The notes: generated from the letters alone by a model not told the origin. A stretch of DNA of 64,000 nucleotides from an uncultured Flavobacteriaceae bacterium (GCA_937901915.1 CALGUD010000030.1:1-64000), one strand, 5' to 3'. Counted from the first letter of the stretch, positions 26,653 through 35,600 are shown. Translations and numbers: made by a program.

Positions 26653-27705
26653 TTATTTTTTTGGTAAAGTAAAGAAAAACGTGGTTCCCACTCCTTCTTT
26701 AGATTCAAGACGAATATTACCACCATAGTAATCTACTACTTTTTTTACAATAGATAACCCAAGACCAGTAGAGTCATCATTGGTTCTTAATTTTTGAAAA
26801 ACCTGAAATATTTTTGTATGATACTCTTTGGGAATGCCTAAACCGTTATCCTTTACATAAAATTCCCAAAAAGGTTTGGCATTTTTAACACCAATTTCAA
26901 TTATTCCCTCTGGTTTGTCAATATAATTAATAGCATTATCCAATAAGTTTTGAAACAGTTGTTGTAACCGGTATTTATCTCCTTGTATAATGGGCAATTT
27001 CCCATTAATTATAATATTAATATGTTCAGGGTTGTAAATAATATTTATTATATCCTTTACCAGAAGGTCGGTATCTACATCATATACATTGGTTTCGGCC
27101 TTACTGATTGTTGAATAATTTAAAATTCCATTAATTAATGCTTCCATTTTCTCAACATTATTCAAAATAAGCTGTATGGCTTCTCTACCATTTTCATTCA
27201 ACGATTCTCCATGGTCTTCTAAAAACCAATTGGTCAGAGCGTCTATACTTCTTAAAGGCGATTTAAGATCATGGGAGACTATATGGGCATATTCATTAAG
27301 TTCCTGATTTTGTGTTTCTAGGTTTATTAATAATTCTTCTTTTTGCCTATTGGCTTCAACTATTTGTTTTGTTTGATCATCAATAAATTTTGCCAGCTTT
27401 TCACCATCGAGTTCAACATCTTCAATTTTCTTATTTTTGGGAAGCTGGTAAAGGCTTAAGGTATTAATTACTTCTTTTAATTTATGAATAAGGTTGTTTT
27501 GCCTTTTAGCCTGCGCTGTTAATTTTTTATTTGCCTCAAATAATTCATCGGAACTAATGGCCATTGCTCTCCTGACCATTTTTAACTGATCTTCATAATT
27601 AGTATATGAATTTTGAATTGCATTCAAAAAATCTGTCAGCCCATCAATATCTTTATTTTGGTCTGTTAAATGCTTTCTTATTTGTCTTTCCAATAAAGAT
27701 CTCAT
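26653..27705 (-). CDS. Sensor histidine kinase partnered with FIST protein
   Basis: 350 residues without membrane segments. The N-terminal 60 residues (NAIQNSYTNYEDQLKMVRRA, ISSDELFEANKKL) resemble the helical region found in kinases encoded beside FIST sensors, followed by a coiled coil, a HisKA domain with H145 in EYAHIVSHDLKSPLRS, and a HATPase domain with N box (QNLLDNAINYI), G1 (VKDNGLGIP) and G2 (DSTGLGLSIVKKVV). Cytoplasmic, so it likely receives its signal by protein-protein contact with the FIST protein, whose gene overlaps its start by one base (TAATG). Confidence 0.92.
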   Translation of the reverse strand: MRSLLERQIRKHLTDQNKDIDGLTDFLNAIQNSYTNYEDQLKMVRRAMAISSDELFEANKKLTAQAKRQNNLIHKLKEVINTLSLYQLPKNKKIEDVELDGEKLAKFIDDQTKQIVEANRQKEELLINLETQNQELNEYAHIVSHDLKSPLRSIDALTNWFLEDHGESLNENGREAIQLILNNVEKMEALINGILNYSTISKAETNVYDVDTDLLVKDIINIIYNPEHINIIINGKLPIIQGDKYRLQQLFQNLLDNAINYIDKPEGIIEIGVKNAKPFWEFYVKDNGLGIPKEYHTKIFQVFQKLRTNDDSTGLGLSIVKKVVDYYGGNIRLESKEGVGTTFFFTLPKK

Positions 27706-28829
27706 TATTCACTAATTAAAGTAAGTGTAAGTGTTTGATTAAGCAATATGCTTTTGCCCTGAATAGATACAATTTCGCCATAAGAATAAAAACCACTGAT
27801 AGCCACATCGGCTCCAATACCATATTGCACCTCTTCTACTTCTTCTTCAACACGTTGGTCCATCACCAACTTTCTGCTAAAGCAACTTGTAAGCAATCCT
27901 ATTTCCGGGTCCTTTTTTCTTCCCTTCATTGCAATTTCTGAAGCTTTTATGACTGCATCGGACATGTTATCTACATGTGCCATGGTTAATTGCACCAGAG
28001 AGCCTTCGGGAACATCACCTGCCATTATCATAGTGTTATTCTTTTCATCTATATTGAGAATAGTTCTCCCGATTGTATAATCACTTCCGGGAGTTTTCAC
28101 GCTTAAAGGGTAGAACAATGCTGCTTCAGGTAACTCAGATGCTTTTTCCCCTAAAAAGTTTTTATAAATATTCAGAGCAGGTATGTTGTCTATTTCCCAC
28201 AATATATTTCCACTTGATTTGGTAATAGTTCGTTCGGGGCCAAAAGGGATCCATCCATCACCATAGGCAAAAGTTATTTCCAGTGTGTCTCCGTAAAATC
28301 CAACAACAACGATTTCTCCTTCTTTTGGTTTCTCATTGTATGAAGCAAGCGTTTTTTCAAACCTGGACCCATCACCGCACAATCCCCCGGTTATAGGGAT
28401 TTTGTTTAAAGTTTGTGACTCCAATCCTGTTATTAAATCACTCCCGTTTACAAAACTTCCCTCAGAGATAACAAATAAATGTTTTAAATTATCCTCCGGA
28501 AATTTTTTACCTAAAGCTTTTCCAGCTTTAACTGCATTTTTTTTATGAGACAGTATATTTTCGGTATGAACAATAAAATTACCCTTTTCAAACTCAATAG
28601 CTGTGAATGTTACAGAGTCGTCAAATACCCGGTTTAAGAATATCTCGCCGGAAGTAGTGCCAAAAACCAAATGCCCATTGGGGAAAAAACTTCTTATTTC
28701 AGCGTAGATATCTTCTTTTTCAAGGAGAAACCTGCTTCCGAAAACCAGTACAAGCGGATTAGAAAGTACATGATCATTGGTAAATATCCAATCGTCTTCT
28801 TTAACCCTTCTACCCTGTACTATTTTCAT
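27705..28829 (-). CDS. FIST-domain sensor protein (NosP type)
   Basis: 374 residues with FIST_N (VFGTTSGEI, FVISEGSFVNGSDLITGL, PITGGLCGDG) and FIST_C (GVYP-like LFYPLSVKT, PEGSLVQLTMAH, GFYSYGEIV) domains, soluble. Some FIST proteins (NosP) bind haem and sense nitric oxide, controlling a neighbouring histidine kinase. Its gene overlaps both flanking kinase genes (4 bases with the PAS kinase, 1 with the second kinase), so translational coupling is likely. Whether this copy binds haem cannot be proved from sequence; FIST domains can also sense small ligands such as amino acids. Confidence 0.88.
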   Translation of the reverse strand: MKIVQGRRVKEDDWIFTNDHVLSNPLVLVFGSRFLLEKEDIYAEIRSFFPNGHLVFGTTSGEIFLNRVFDDSVTFTAIEFEKGNFIVHTENILSHKKNAVKAGKALGKKFPEDNLKHLFVISEGSFVNGSDLITGLESQTLNKIPITGGLCGDGSRFEKTLASYNEKPKEGEIVVVGFYGDTLEITFAYGDGWIPFGPERTITKSSGNILWEIDNIPALNIYKNFLGEKASELPEAALFYPLSVKTPGSDYTIGRTILNIDEKNNTMIMAGDVPEGSLVQLTMAHVDNMSDAVIKASEIAMKGRKKDPEIGLLTSCFSRKLVMDQRVEEEVEEVQYGIGADVAISGFYSYGEIVSIQGKSILLNQTLTLTLISE

Positions 28830-30418
28830 TTTTTAAATTTTATATAAAATGTAGTCCCCACTCCTTCCTTGCTTTCCAACCAAATACTTCCATCATACAT
28901 ATCTACAATCTTTTTTACTATAGAAAGCCCTATACCCGAAGAATCTTTATGGTTGCCCAACGACTGAAAAATATCAAAAATTTTCTTATGGTATTCTGCA
29001 GGAATTCCCATACCATTATCTTTAACCCTGAATATATAATGTCCGTCTTCTTCTACATGGTCTATAATTACTTCTCCTTTTTCTTTGTCAATATAATTCA
29101 CAGCATTACTCATTAAATTTTGAAAAAGTTGCTGTACCCGGGTTTTATCTGATTTAAGTATTGGTAAATTTTTGTTTACTTTCACTTCTACATGCTTAGG
29201 TATAAAAATGAGACTTTTTACATGGTTAAGAACGTCATATACATTAACTTCTTCAACTACAGTCTGGTGACTGCTAACATTTGAATAGTTTAGTATGTCT
29301 GCTATAAGGCGGTCCATCTTTTCTACAGTAGATTCAATCATGTTTATATTATTGATGCCTTCTTCATCCAGAACCTCGGCATAATCTTCTTTTAACCAGT
29401 TGGTAAGTGCTGAAATACTTCTTAACGGAGATTTTAAATCATGCGAAACAACATGTGCATATTCCTGGAGTTCATTATTCCTGAGTTCCAGGCTCTTAAG
29501 CAATCTTTTGTTATATGATTCAATTTTCACCTGTTCGGAGATGTCTTCAACCAGTCCGATCTCATATTTAATCGTTTTGTCTTCATTTCTAACTGCGCTT
29601 ACATACAACTTAGCCCAAACTATTTCTCCATTCTTTTTTATATATCTTTTTTTTACATTATATGTATCCAGCTTTCCTTCTTGCATTTTCTTAAAATTTG
29701 TGCTGGATTCTTCAAGGTCATCCGGGTGGGTAATCTCATTTTGAATAAAGGTGTTTAAAAGCTCTTCTTCTGAATAGCCTAAGAAATTACTAAAAGCTTT
29801 ATTAAATTTTATTAATATTCCCCGGGCAGTTAAAACAATCCCTAAAGGTGAATTATCGACTGTAAATGACAATTGTTCTTGCTGTTCCTTAATAAGTTTA
29901 ATATTTTTTACTTCCTCTGTCACATCTCTGGCAATACTTTGAAGAGCAATTGGGTTCCTGAAATTATCATAAATAAGACTGGTATTAATTTCAAGCATCT
30001 TCTCGGTTTTATAGCCAGTAGTTATCCTGACCCTGTATTTTGTATAAATTCCTTGTTTTAATAATTTTTTAAAAACCTCTAAACTATACTCATGGTCATC
30101 TTCATGGAGTAGGTTTAAAATGTTGATGAGCGTTCCTTTTTTGTAGCCAAAAACATTCTCAGCTGCTGTATTCATTCTTAAAACATTTCCCCTGAGATCG
30201 AGAACAACAAACGCATCAAAAATGTTATCAAAAACCCCTTTTAATTCGGCTTGTTTCTGATCTAACCTTTCATTTAAATCCTCATTGACCGCCTCAAGCT
30301 GGTAGATAGTTTCAAATAATTCGGCAGATTTTTCTTCTAGAATATTCTCTGCTGCTTTACGTGCGGCACGTTCCCTTTCTATAGCCCTTATGAGTATTTC
30401 TATAGATTCTTTTTTCAT
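28826..30418 (-). CDS. PAS-domain sensor histidine kinase partnered with H-NOX
   Basis: 530 residues, no membrane segment. A coiled coil at 1-60 (RAIERERAARKAAENILEEK) resembles H-NOX-associated kinases. Two PAS domains follow at about 60-170 and 185-298 (GYSEEELLNTFIQNEITHPDD), then HisKA with H326 (EYAHVVSHDLKSPLRS) and HATPase (NLMSNAVNYI, VKDNGMGIP, SSGIGLSIVKKIVDM). The kinase core is close to that of the second kinase of the operon, suggesting duplication. Start overlaps the H-NOX stop by 4 bases (ATGA). Likely inhibited or activated by H-NOX ligand state. Confidence 0.93.
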   Translation of the reverse strand: MKKESIEILIRAIERERAARKAAENILEEKSAELFETIYQLEAVNEDLNERLDQKQAELKGVFDNIFDAFVVLDLRGNVLRMNTAAENVFGYKKGTLINILNLLHEDDHEYSLEVFKKLLKQGIYTKYRVRITTGYKTEKMLEINTSLIYDNFRNPIALQSIARDVTEEVKNIKLIKEQQEQLSFTVDNSPLGIVLTARGILIKFNKAFSNFLGYSEEELLNTFIQNEITHPDDLEESSTNFKKMQEGKLDTYNVKKRYIKKNGEIVWAKLYVSAVRNEDKTIKYEIGLVEDISEQVKIESYNKRLLKSLELRNNELQEYAHVVSHDLKSPLRSISALTNWLKEDYAEVLDEEGINNINMIESTVEKMDRLIADILNYSNVSSHQTVVEEVNVYDVLNHVKSLIFIPKHVEVKVNKNLPILKSDKTRVQQLFQNLMSNAVNYIDKEKGEVIIDHVEEDGHYIFRVKDNGMGIPAEYHKKIFDIFQSLGNHKDSSGIGLSIVKKIVDMYDGSIWLESKEGVGTTFYIKFKK

Positions 30419-30954
30419 TTTTTTATAACTGTAAATCTTACCTGAGTACCTTTATCACTTAACGTCTTGTAAGTAACCTTAAAGGAAGGGTTGTAATGCT
30501 CAAAAGTTTTTTCTACAAAACCAAGCGCAAACATGTATAAACCTGTTGTAGATTTATATACAAATATCATTTGATCCTGATCATTCTTCTCTATAGTAAA
30601 AGTTTGGGGTTTTACCGGAGGATGGCCTTCTTTTACCTGTTTATATACGTGGTCTTCAATCGAAATCAAAAATTCCTCAGGGGAATCATGTTCCTCAAAT
30701 ATCTGTGGTCGTGTATTTTTAAGGGAAGTAAAAAAATATTTTCCGAAATTGTAACTGATATCATCAACCTTAATCTTGACTTTTTCACTTAATACAGAAA
30801 ATAAAGTGATTAATTCTTTGTAGTCATAAGTGCCAACCGAGGTATAAATTCCATTAGAATCAAGGTCTGAGTTTTGTAGAATATAATCTACCGTTCCAAG
30901 CCCATAAGACCCTTCAACCATTTCTAAAAATTCTGTAAAAACTACACCTTTCAT
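30415..30954 (-). CDS. H-NOX haem nitric-oxide-binding sensor
   Basis: 179 residues, the normal size. The opening MKGVVFTEFLEMVEGSYG and the helical N-terminal domain fit H-NOX. The proximal haem ligand is at the canonical position, H102 (IEDHVYKQV). In the propionate-binding YxSxR motif the Tyr and Ser are kept (Y133, S135) but Arg is replaced by Thr (YKSTTG). The position matching the distal Tyr of O2-binding homologues is F142, which points to NO rather than O2. Immediately followed by its kinase. Function as an NO sensor is inferred from the family; the missing Arg might alter haem affinity or distortion. Confidence 0.9.
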   Translation of the reverse strand: MKGVVFTEFLEMVEGSYGLGTVDYILQNSDLDSNGIYTSVGTYDYKELITLFSVLSEKVKIKVDDISYNFGKYFFTSLKNTRPQIFEEHDSPEEFLISIEDHVYKQVKEGHPPVKPQTFTIEKNDQDQMIFVYKSTTGLYMFALGFVEKTFEHYNPSFKVTYKTLSDKGTQVRFTVIKK

Positions 30955-30962
30955 TGAGTTAT

Positions 30963-31415
30963 CTATACTGTAATCAATTCATTATTTGACCAGTAAGATA
31001 ATACTTTATTTATTTTTTTCATATAGTCTTCGTATTTTAATGGTTTAATTACATACCCTGCAATACCAATTTTATAACATTCGAGCATATCTTTATGATT
31101 GCTGGAAGTAGTTAAGACTATAGTGGGAATATATTTTAAGTAGTCATTTTTCTTTAAAATGCTAAGAAATTCAATTCCGTTCACTTTCGGCATATTTAAA
31201 TCCAATAAAATAATATCGGGCAATCTATCCCTCTTAGTTAAAATATCGAGTGCTTCTTCCCCATTGTTAGCCTCTATAATCTGATGGTTTAGTTGTAATT
31301 TTGAAATCGTTCTGTTAAATTTCATTACTTCTATTTTGTCATCCTCTATTAATAATACCCTTAACACATTTCCCATGTCTTCTTGTATTGTATTTGTTCT
31401 CATAATAATTAACAA
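30963..31415 (-). CDS. Single-domain CheY-like response regulator
   Basis: 150 residues containing only a receiver domain: acidic pocket IEDDK (24-26), phosphoacceptor D72 (IILLDLNMPKVNG), T in VLTTSS, K in YVIKPLKYEDY. Several Met codons lie near the start (codons 1, 5, 14); the one at codon 14 (MGNVLRVLLIEDD) would fit the domain best. No output domain, so it probably passes phosphoryl groups on to the Hpt protein at the other end of the operon. First gene of the operon, 8 bases before H-NOX. Confidence 0.9.
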   Translation of the reverse strand: MLIIMRTNTIQEDMGNVLRVLLIEDDKIEVMKFNRTISKLQLNHQIIEANNGEEALDILTKRDRLPDIILLDLNMPKVNGIEFLSILKKNDYLKYIPTIVLTTSSNHKDMLECYKIGIAGYVIKPLKYEDYMKKINKVLSYWSNNELITV

Positions 31416-31463
31416 AATTCTTCAATAAATGAACTAAAGAACGTTTTATTAGACCAACTATCT

Positions 31464-31479
31464 TTCATCTATAGATGAA
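31464..31479. promoter_or_regulatory. 16-bp perfect palindrome upstream of the signalling operon
   Basis: TTCATCTATAGATGAA is a perfect palindrome without a loop, 49 bases upstream of the receiver gene and 34 bases after the MutS-like gene. It looks like a dimeric operator and not a terminator hairpin. The binding protein is unknown. Confidence 0.45.
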
Positions 31480-31512
31480 TGGTGGAAAAGCATCGATGAG
31501 AGGTTTTTCTTA

Positions 31513-33294
31513 TTAATTAATGATCCCCATTTTCTTCATTAAAAAAGATGCATTCATATTTTTACAAATTCCTTTCTTTAGTTTGTAATCAAAAGAAAGT
31601 TCATCATTTTTTATATAAGCATCAAAACGATAATTCTCTACTTTCTGGTTTTCCTTTCCTATTTCGCAAAGAGAAAGATCGTGAGTGGCCACTATACCTG
31701 AAGAGGTTAAGGCTGAAAGCTTTTCAATAAATTTTTTTGAGCCTTCTGCTTTGTCCTTACTGTTAGTCCCTTTAAGTATTTCATCTAAAATAACAAAATA
31801 ATTACTATTTTCCATGTTTTCGACAATATATTTTAGTCGTTTTAACTCAGAAAAGAAGTAAGATTCTTCATTAGTAAGCGAGTCTGAAGTTCTCATGCTC
31901 GTAATAAGTTTAATGGGACAATATACACTTTTAGAGGCACATACTGGTATTCCGGTATTAGCCATTAGTAAATGCAATGAAACCGTTCTTAAAAAAGTAC
32001 TTTTCCCAGCCATATTGGCCCCGGTTATGATAAAGAATTTTTCTTTTTCAATTTGTATATCATTACGCACTAAGCTTTCCTTCTTTATAAGTGGATGTCC
32101 TAAATTTTCAACTTTCATTATAAAATTACTATCCACAATTTCCGGATAAACATATTCGGGATGATTAAAGCCAAAATTTCCAAGGGAATTATAGGCATCA
32201 AAATAAGCAATGGCATCAAACCAATGCTTTACCTCTTTTTGATGGGCTTTAATCCATTTTTCAATCCTGTAACCCTGTATCAGATCCCATAAAAAAAAGG
32301 CGTTTCCAAAAAAGGCGATAAAAATATTGTTTCGTTGGTCCAGCGCATCAATGGCCCTGGAAAAACTTTTTATATTTCTTGATGCTTTATTGTTACCTAC
32401 AAACACATTTGCCCTACCCTCTTTTAACGGTTTAGATAAAAAACTTTCACCCTCTATATACTTAATTAGTTTATAGTACTGCTCAAAGGTGCTCTGCATT
32501 TTTGAAGTAAAAAAAGAAAGACTATTGGTTTTTTTTACATAGTATCCAGTAATACCTAATCCAAGGATAAACCAAAACCCCAATATTAATGGGCTCAGGT
32601 ATCCAAGAATGGTAAAAAAGATAATCAGGAGAGATAAAAAAGAAAAAATTAAAGGTAAAAAGGCCATTCTTTGTGTTAAGTATGGTTCATAGTTTAAGAG
32701 CCAGTTTAAAATAGTGTTTGTTGGCGTTTCTGGCTTTATCAAAGATGCTGTAGCTGAAAAATCTTGTCTCCATTCTGGTTTGTCGCATAATTCCTTTACA
32801 GCTTCCTGTTTATCAGTAATCCTATCTATATTATTAGATAATAACATAGAGGCCAGCAATTCTTTTCCGGCATTCGTATTTGTTCTGTTTAAATACTGGA
32901 AAAAGGATCCTTTACCAAATAAATCTATATCACTACTAAAGTCATGATTGTTGTCTGCAAATTCACTTCCAGTGTCCCTAAATTCAAAATTTCTATTAAG
33001 TGTTTTAAGTTCATTTTCGTTGATTTCAATCAATGCTGCTAACTTACTCTCCTGATATTTTATATTTGAATATATGGAAACCAGGACAATAAAAGCGATT
33101 ATTCCGGAAATTGCAATTGATAAGGAAATCCGGTAGTCAAAAAAATAATAGTAAGTCAAATAAACAGTGCCAAAAAAAACAAGAACCCTTAATAAACTCA
33201 AAAGGTTAAGAAACCGGGACTTCTTTCTTAATCTTTTTTTGTGTTTCTTTATTTGTTCATAATAAAACTCTGTAGGTAAAGCCATAATAATCAA
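31513..33294 (-). CDS. Membrane-anchored MutS-like ATPase
   Basis: 593 residues. Two membrane segments near the N terminus (about 30-75) and two at about 210-250, then a helical core and a C-terminal MutS-type ABC ATPase: Walker A GANMAGKST, the SMRTSDSLTNEESYFFSEL signature, Walker B FVILDEILKGTNS and the H-loop VATHDLSL. It lacks the mismatch-binding domain, so it is not MutS proper but the MutS-domain-V family common in Bacteroidota, of unknown role. The Met at codon 4 (MALPTEFYYEQ) is an equally likely start. Precedes the signalling operon on the same strand, but a 97-base gap and palindrome separate them. Confidence 0.88.
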   Translation of the reverse strand: MIIMALPTEFYYEQIKKHKKRLRKKSRFLNLLSLLRVLVFFGTVYLTYYYFFDYRISLSIAISGIIAFIVLVSIYSNIKYQESKLAALIEINENELKTLNRNFEFRDTGSEFADNNHDFSSDIDLFGKGSFFQYLNRTNTNAGKELLASMLLSNNIDRITDKQEAVKELCDKPEWRQDFSATASLIKPETPTNTILNWLLNYEPYLTQRMAFLPLIFSFLSLLIIFFTILGYLSPLILGFWFILGLGITGYYVKKTNSLSFFTSKMQSTFEQYYKLIKYIEGESFLSKPLKEGRANVFVGNNKASRNIKSFSRAIDALDQRNNIFIAFFGNAFFLWDLIQGYRIEKWIKAHQKEVKHWFDAIAYFDAYNSLGNFGFNHPEYVYPEIVDSNFIMKVENLGHPLIKKESLVRNDIQIEKEKFFIITGANMAGKSTFLRTVSLHLLMANTGIPVCASKSVYCPIKLITSMRTSDSLTNEESYFFSELKRLKYIVENMENSNYFVILDEILKGTNSKDKAEGSKKFIEKLSALTSSGIVATHDLSLCEIGKENQKVENYRFDAYIKNDELSFDYKLKKGICKNMNASFLMKKMGIIN

Positions 33295-33451
33295 ATTCTT
33301 AAAAAGTAAATCTAATAATTATAAATGATATCATAATATTTTTTATTATCAATCTCATATATAAAACCTGTTTCCCTTATTAATTAATATTTGTCTGAAA
33401 AATAACACAGTTTCATTTTCAAAACCTGATAACATTCACTACATTCGTACT

Positions 33452-33470
33452 TTGGAATCCCCAATTCCAA
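33452..33470. repeat. Short hairpin upstream of the PorP-like gene
   Basis: TTGGAAT (33452-33458) and ATTCCAA (33464-33470), perfect 7-bp arms with a CCCCA loop, 28 bases upstream of the start codon. Could influence translation; no family recognised. Confidence 0.35.
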
Positions 33471-33498
33471 GGAACTTGAACTAAACCTATGCTACAAT

Positions 33499-34446
33499 AT
33501 GAAGAAATTATTCTTCTTTTTGCTGTGTATTATGTATTCTAATACCATTCTTTCTCAACAGGATGCACAGTACACCCAATATATGTATAACACGGTAAGT
33601 GTTAACCCTGCTTATGCAGGATCCAGAGATGCTTTAAGCGTAACAGGACTTCACCGCTCACAATGGATAGGCCTGGAAGGTGCCCCGCAAACCCAGACTT
33701 TTAGTTTTCATGCCCCGGTTGATGAAGCCAAAAAATTAGGGGTTGGATTATCTGTAATAAATGATAAAATTGGTGAAGGCGTAAGCCAGGAAACTAATTT
33801 TGATGCTATTATTTCCTATGTACTTAAAACATCTGACAAAAGTAAGCTCTCCTTTGGTATAAATGCAGGGGTGCATTTATTGAATATAGATTTTACCAGG
33901 CTCTCACAATATGACATTGAATTTAGCAGTGAAAATAATATTGACAATAAACTATCCCCAAGAATAGGAGCAGGATTTTATTATTATACAAAAAAGTTTT
34001 ATGCGGGATTATCTGTCCCTAATTTGCTTGAAACAAATCATTTTGATACCTCTACAAGTTCCAGTAATGCTGCTACTTTTCTGGCTAAAGAGCAAATGAA
34101 TTTTTATTTTATTGCCGGAAATATTTTTGATTTGGACGAAAACTGGGAGTTTAAACCTGCTTTTTTAACTAAAATAGTATTTGGAGCACCATTACAATTA
34201 GATTTGTCAGCAAACTTCTGGTATAAAAAGAAATTAATTTTAGGTGCTGCATACAGATGGGATGCAGCATTAAGCTTTATGACAGGTTTTAATATAAATG
34301 AATCTATCCTGGTAGGGTTAGCGTATGACAGGGAAGTTACCGATCTGGGGAATACCACCTTTAATGACGGTTCATTTGAAGTTGTTTTCAGGGTAGAGCT
34401 GTTTAAGAGATTTTACAAAGACTGTACCTGCTTACGATTTTTTTAA
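33499..34446 (+). CDS. PorP/SprF-family type IX secretion system membrane protein
   Basis: 315 residues with a signal peptide cut after about residue 19 (TILSQQ). Family hallmarks: QDAQYTQYMYNTVSVNPAYAGSR at the mature N terminus and TGLHRSQWIGLEGAPQTQTFS shortly after, then a 14-stranded barrel. The end (CTCLRFF) is typical. PorP/SprF proteins sit in the outer membrane and anchor surface proteins secreted by the type IX system; here no large repeat-rich partner gene lies next to it. Convergent with the MmcQ/YjbR-like gene, with a 4-base overlap of the ends. Confidence 0.92.
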   Translation: MKKLFFFLLCIMYSNTILSQQDAQYTQYMYNTVSVNPAYAGSRDALSVTGLHRSQWIGLEGAPQTQTFSFHAPVDEAKKLGVGLSVINDKIGEGVSQETNFDAIISYVLKTSDKSKLSFGINAGVHLLNIDFTRLSQYDIEFSSENNIDNKLSPRIGAGFYYYTKKFYAGLSVPNLLETNHFDTSTSSSNAATFLAKEQMNFYFIAGNIFDLDENWEFKPAFLTKIVFGAPLQLDLSANFWYKKKLILGAAYRWDAALSFMTGFNINESILVGLAYDREVTDLGNTTFNDGSFEVVFRVELFKRFYKDCTCLRFF

Positions 34447-34811
34447 ATAGTATTTAATTCATCTTTTAACTTTTTAGTGAGAGCGCTTATCACTGATTCG
34501 TAAGAATGGTCTATTAACTCTTTTGTAAACGCATCAGATAACTCTCCATTATGCAACTGAACGGTATTCCAGTGTTTTTTATTCATGTGATAACCCGGAT
34601 TTATGCTTTGGAATTCCGCTCGAAGCTCCAGAGCGCGGTCAGGATCGCATTTTAGGTTTACAGATTCGGTTCCTTCCTCCCAACCTTTTAAAGAACTGAG
34701 TGCAAACATTTTTCCCATAACTTTAAACACAAGGGTATTATTATCAAACGGAAGTTCTTCGGTAACTCCTTTTTTTGTAATACAATAATTTCGGAATTCT
34801 TCAATGTTCAT
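34443..34811 (-). CDS. MmcQ/YjbR-family protein
   Basis: 122 residues, full length for the family. Opens MNIEEFRNYCITKKGVTEELPF, contains KVMGKMFALSSL, VNLKCDPDRALELR, PGYHMNKKHWNTV and an alpha-helical tail. The fold is related to DNA-binding CyaY-like domains; function in the cell is unclear. Likely co-transcribed with the GNAT gene 8 bases upstream. Confidence 0.88.
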   Translation of the reverse strand: MNIEEFRNYCITKKGVTEELPFDNNTLVFKVMGKMFALSSLKGWEEGTESVNLKCDPDRALELRAEFQSINPGYHMNKKHWNTVQLHNGELSDAFTKELIDHSYESVISALTKKLKDELNTI

Positions 34812-34819
34812 AATAGCAG

Positions 34820-35230
34820 CTAGTTATCTTTTTTAACTTTAAACATTACATTCTCAGGAGGATTGTGCATTTCAAATCCAAACTTTTTATACAAAAAATG
34901 AGCATCCAGTGTTATGAGCCCCCATCTTTTTATTTCCTTTAAACGATGTTCTTTTGTTATATGATCCAAAAGTAAAGTACCATACCCCTTCCCCCTGTAT
35001 CCTTCAATAATAAAAACATCCATTAAATATGCAAAAATCACATAATCAGTAACCACCCTGGCAAATCCAATTTGGCTCTTACCTAAATACACACCAAAAC
35101 ACAATGAATTTTTGATTGTTTTCTTCACCTCTGAAATCGTACGTCCTTTGGCCCAATATGAGTTTGCTAAAAATTCATGTATAAGCGCTACATCCAGTTC
35201 ATTTTTATTGTTAGATATCCTGGGATTCAT
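34820..35230 (-). CDS. GNAT-family N-acetyltransferase
   Basis: 136 residues with the acetyl-CoA-binding motif RGKGYGTLLLDHI (motif A, Q/RxxGxG/A), preceded by beta-strand MDVFIIEGY, and the C-terminal LDAHFLYKKFGFE. The pattern FLANSYWAKGRT near the N terminus is a frequent subgroup in Bacteroidota. Substrate unknown. Part of the minus-strand series with the DUF4260 and cyclase genes (13 bases after DUF4260). Confidence 0.88.
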   Translation of the reverse strand: MNPRISNNKNELDVALIHEFLANSYWAKGRTISEVKKTIKNSLCFGVYLGKSQIGFARVVTDYVIFAYLMDVFIIEGYRGKGYGTLLLDHITKEHRLKEIKRWGLITLDAHFLYKKFGFEMHNPPENVMFKVKKDN

Positions 35231-35243
35231 GAAAATGTGATAT

Positions 35244-35600
35244 TTATTTTTTGTTCCCTATTATTCCCAGATGGGTGTTGTGGAATGAATCGGGGTATTT
35301 AAGCCCATATCCTAAAAACCTGTCTAAAGCAGCATGAGAAAATATAATAATCCCGGCTAAGACAATCCCATCTTTATCAATAAAAATACCTAAAAAATAT
35401 AAAATGATCGCAATCCCTTTATGATGGAATATATTGTATGTTATAGCCCCAATTTTAGAATTGATTATATATCCGAGCATACCTATATCCGGGGCTAAAA
35501 GTAATGCTAAAAACCACCACCAGGAGAAATCCAATTGATTAAAAAGAAAAATTCCCAACAGGAACATAAATAATTCTTCTGATTTTAAACTAACTTTCAT
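35244..35600 (-). CDS. DUF4260 membrane protein
   Basis: 118 residues, about four membrane segments, with the family motifs LLAPDIGMLGY, NIFHHKGIA and SHAALDRFLGYGLKYP followed by DSFHNTHLG. Uncharacterised family found widely in bacteria. Its start overlaps the end of the cyclase gene by 11 bases, so the two are translationally coupled. Confidence 0.88.
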   Translation of the reverse strand: MKVSLKSEELFMFLLGIFLFNQLDFSWWWFLALLLAPDIGMLGYIINSKIGAITYNIFHHKGIAIILYFLGIFIDKDGIVLAGIIIFSHAALDRFLGYGLKYPDSFHNTHLGIIGNKK

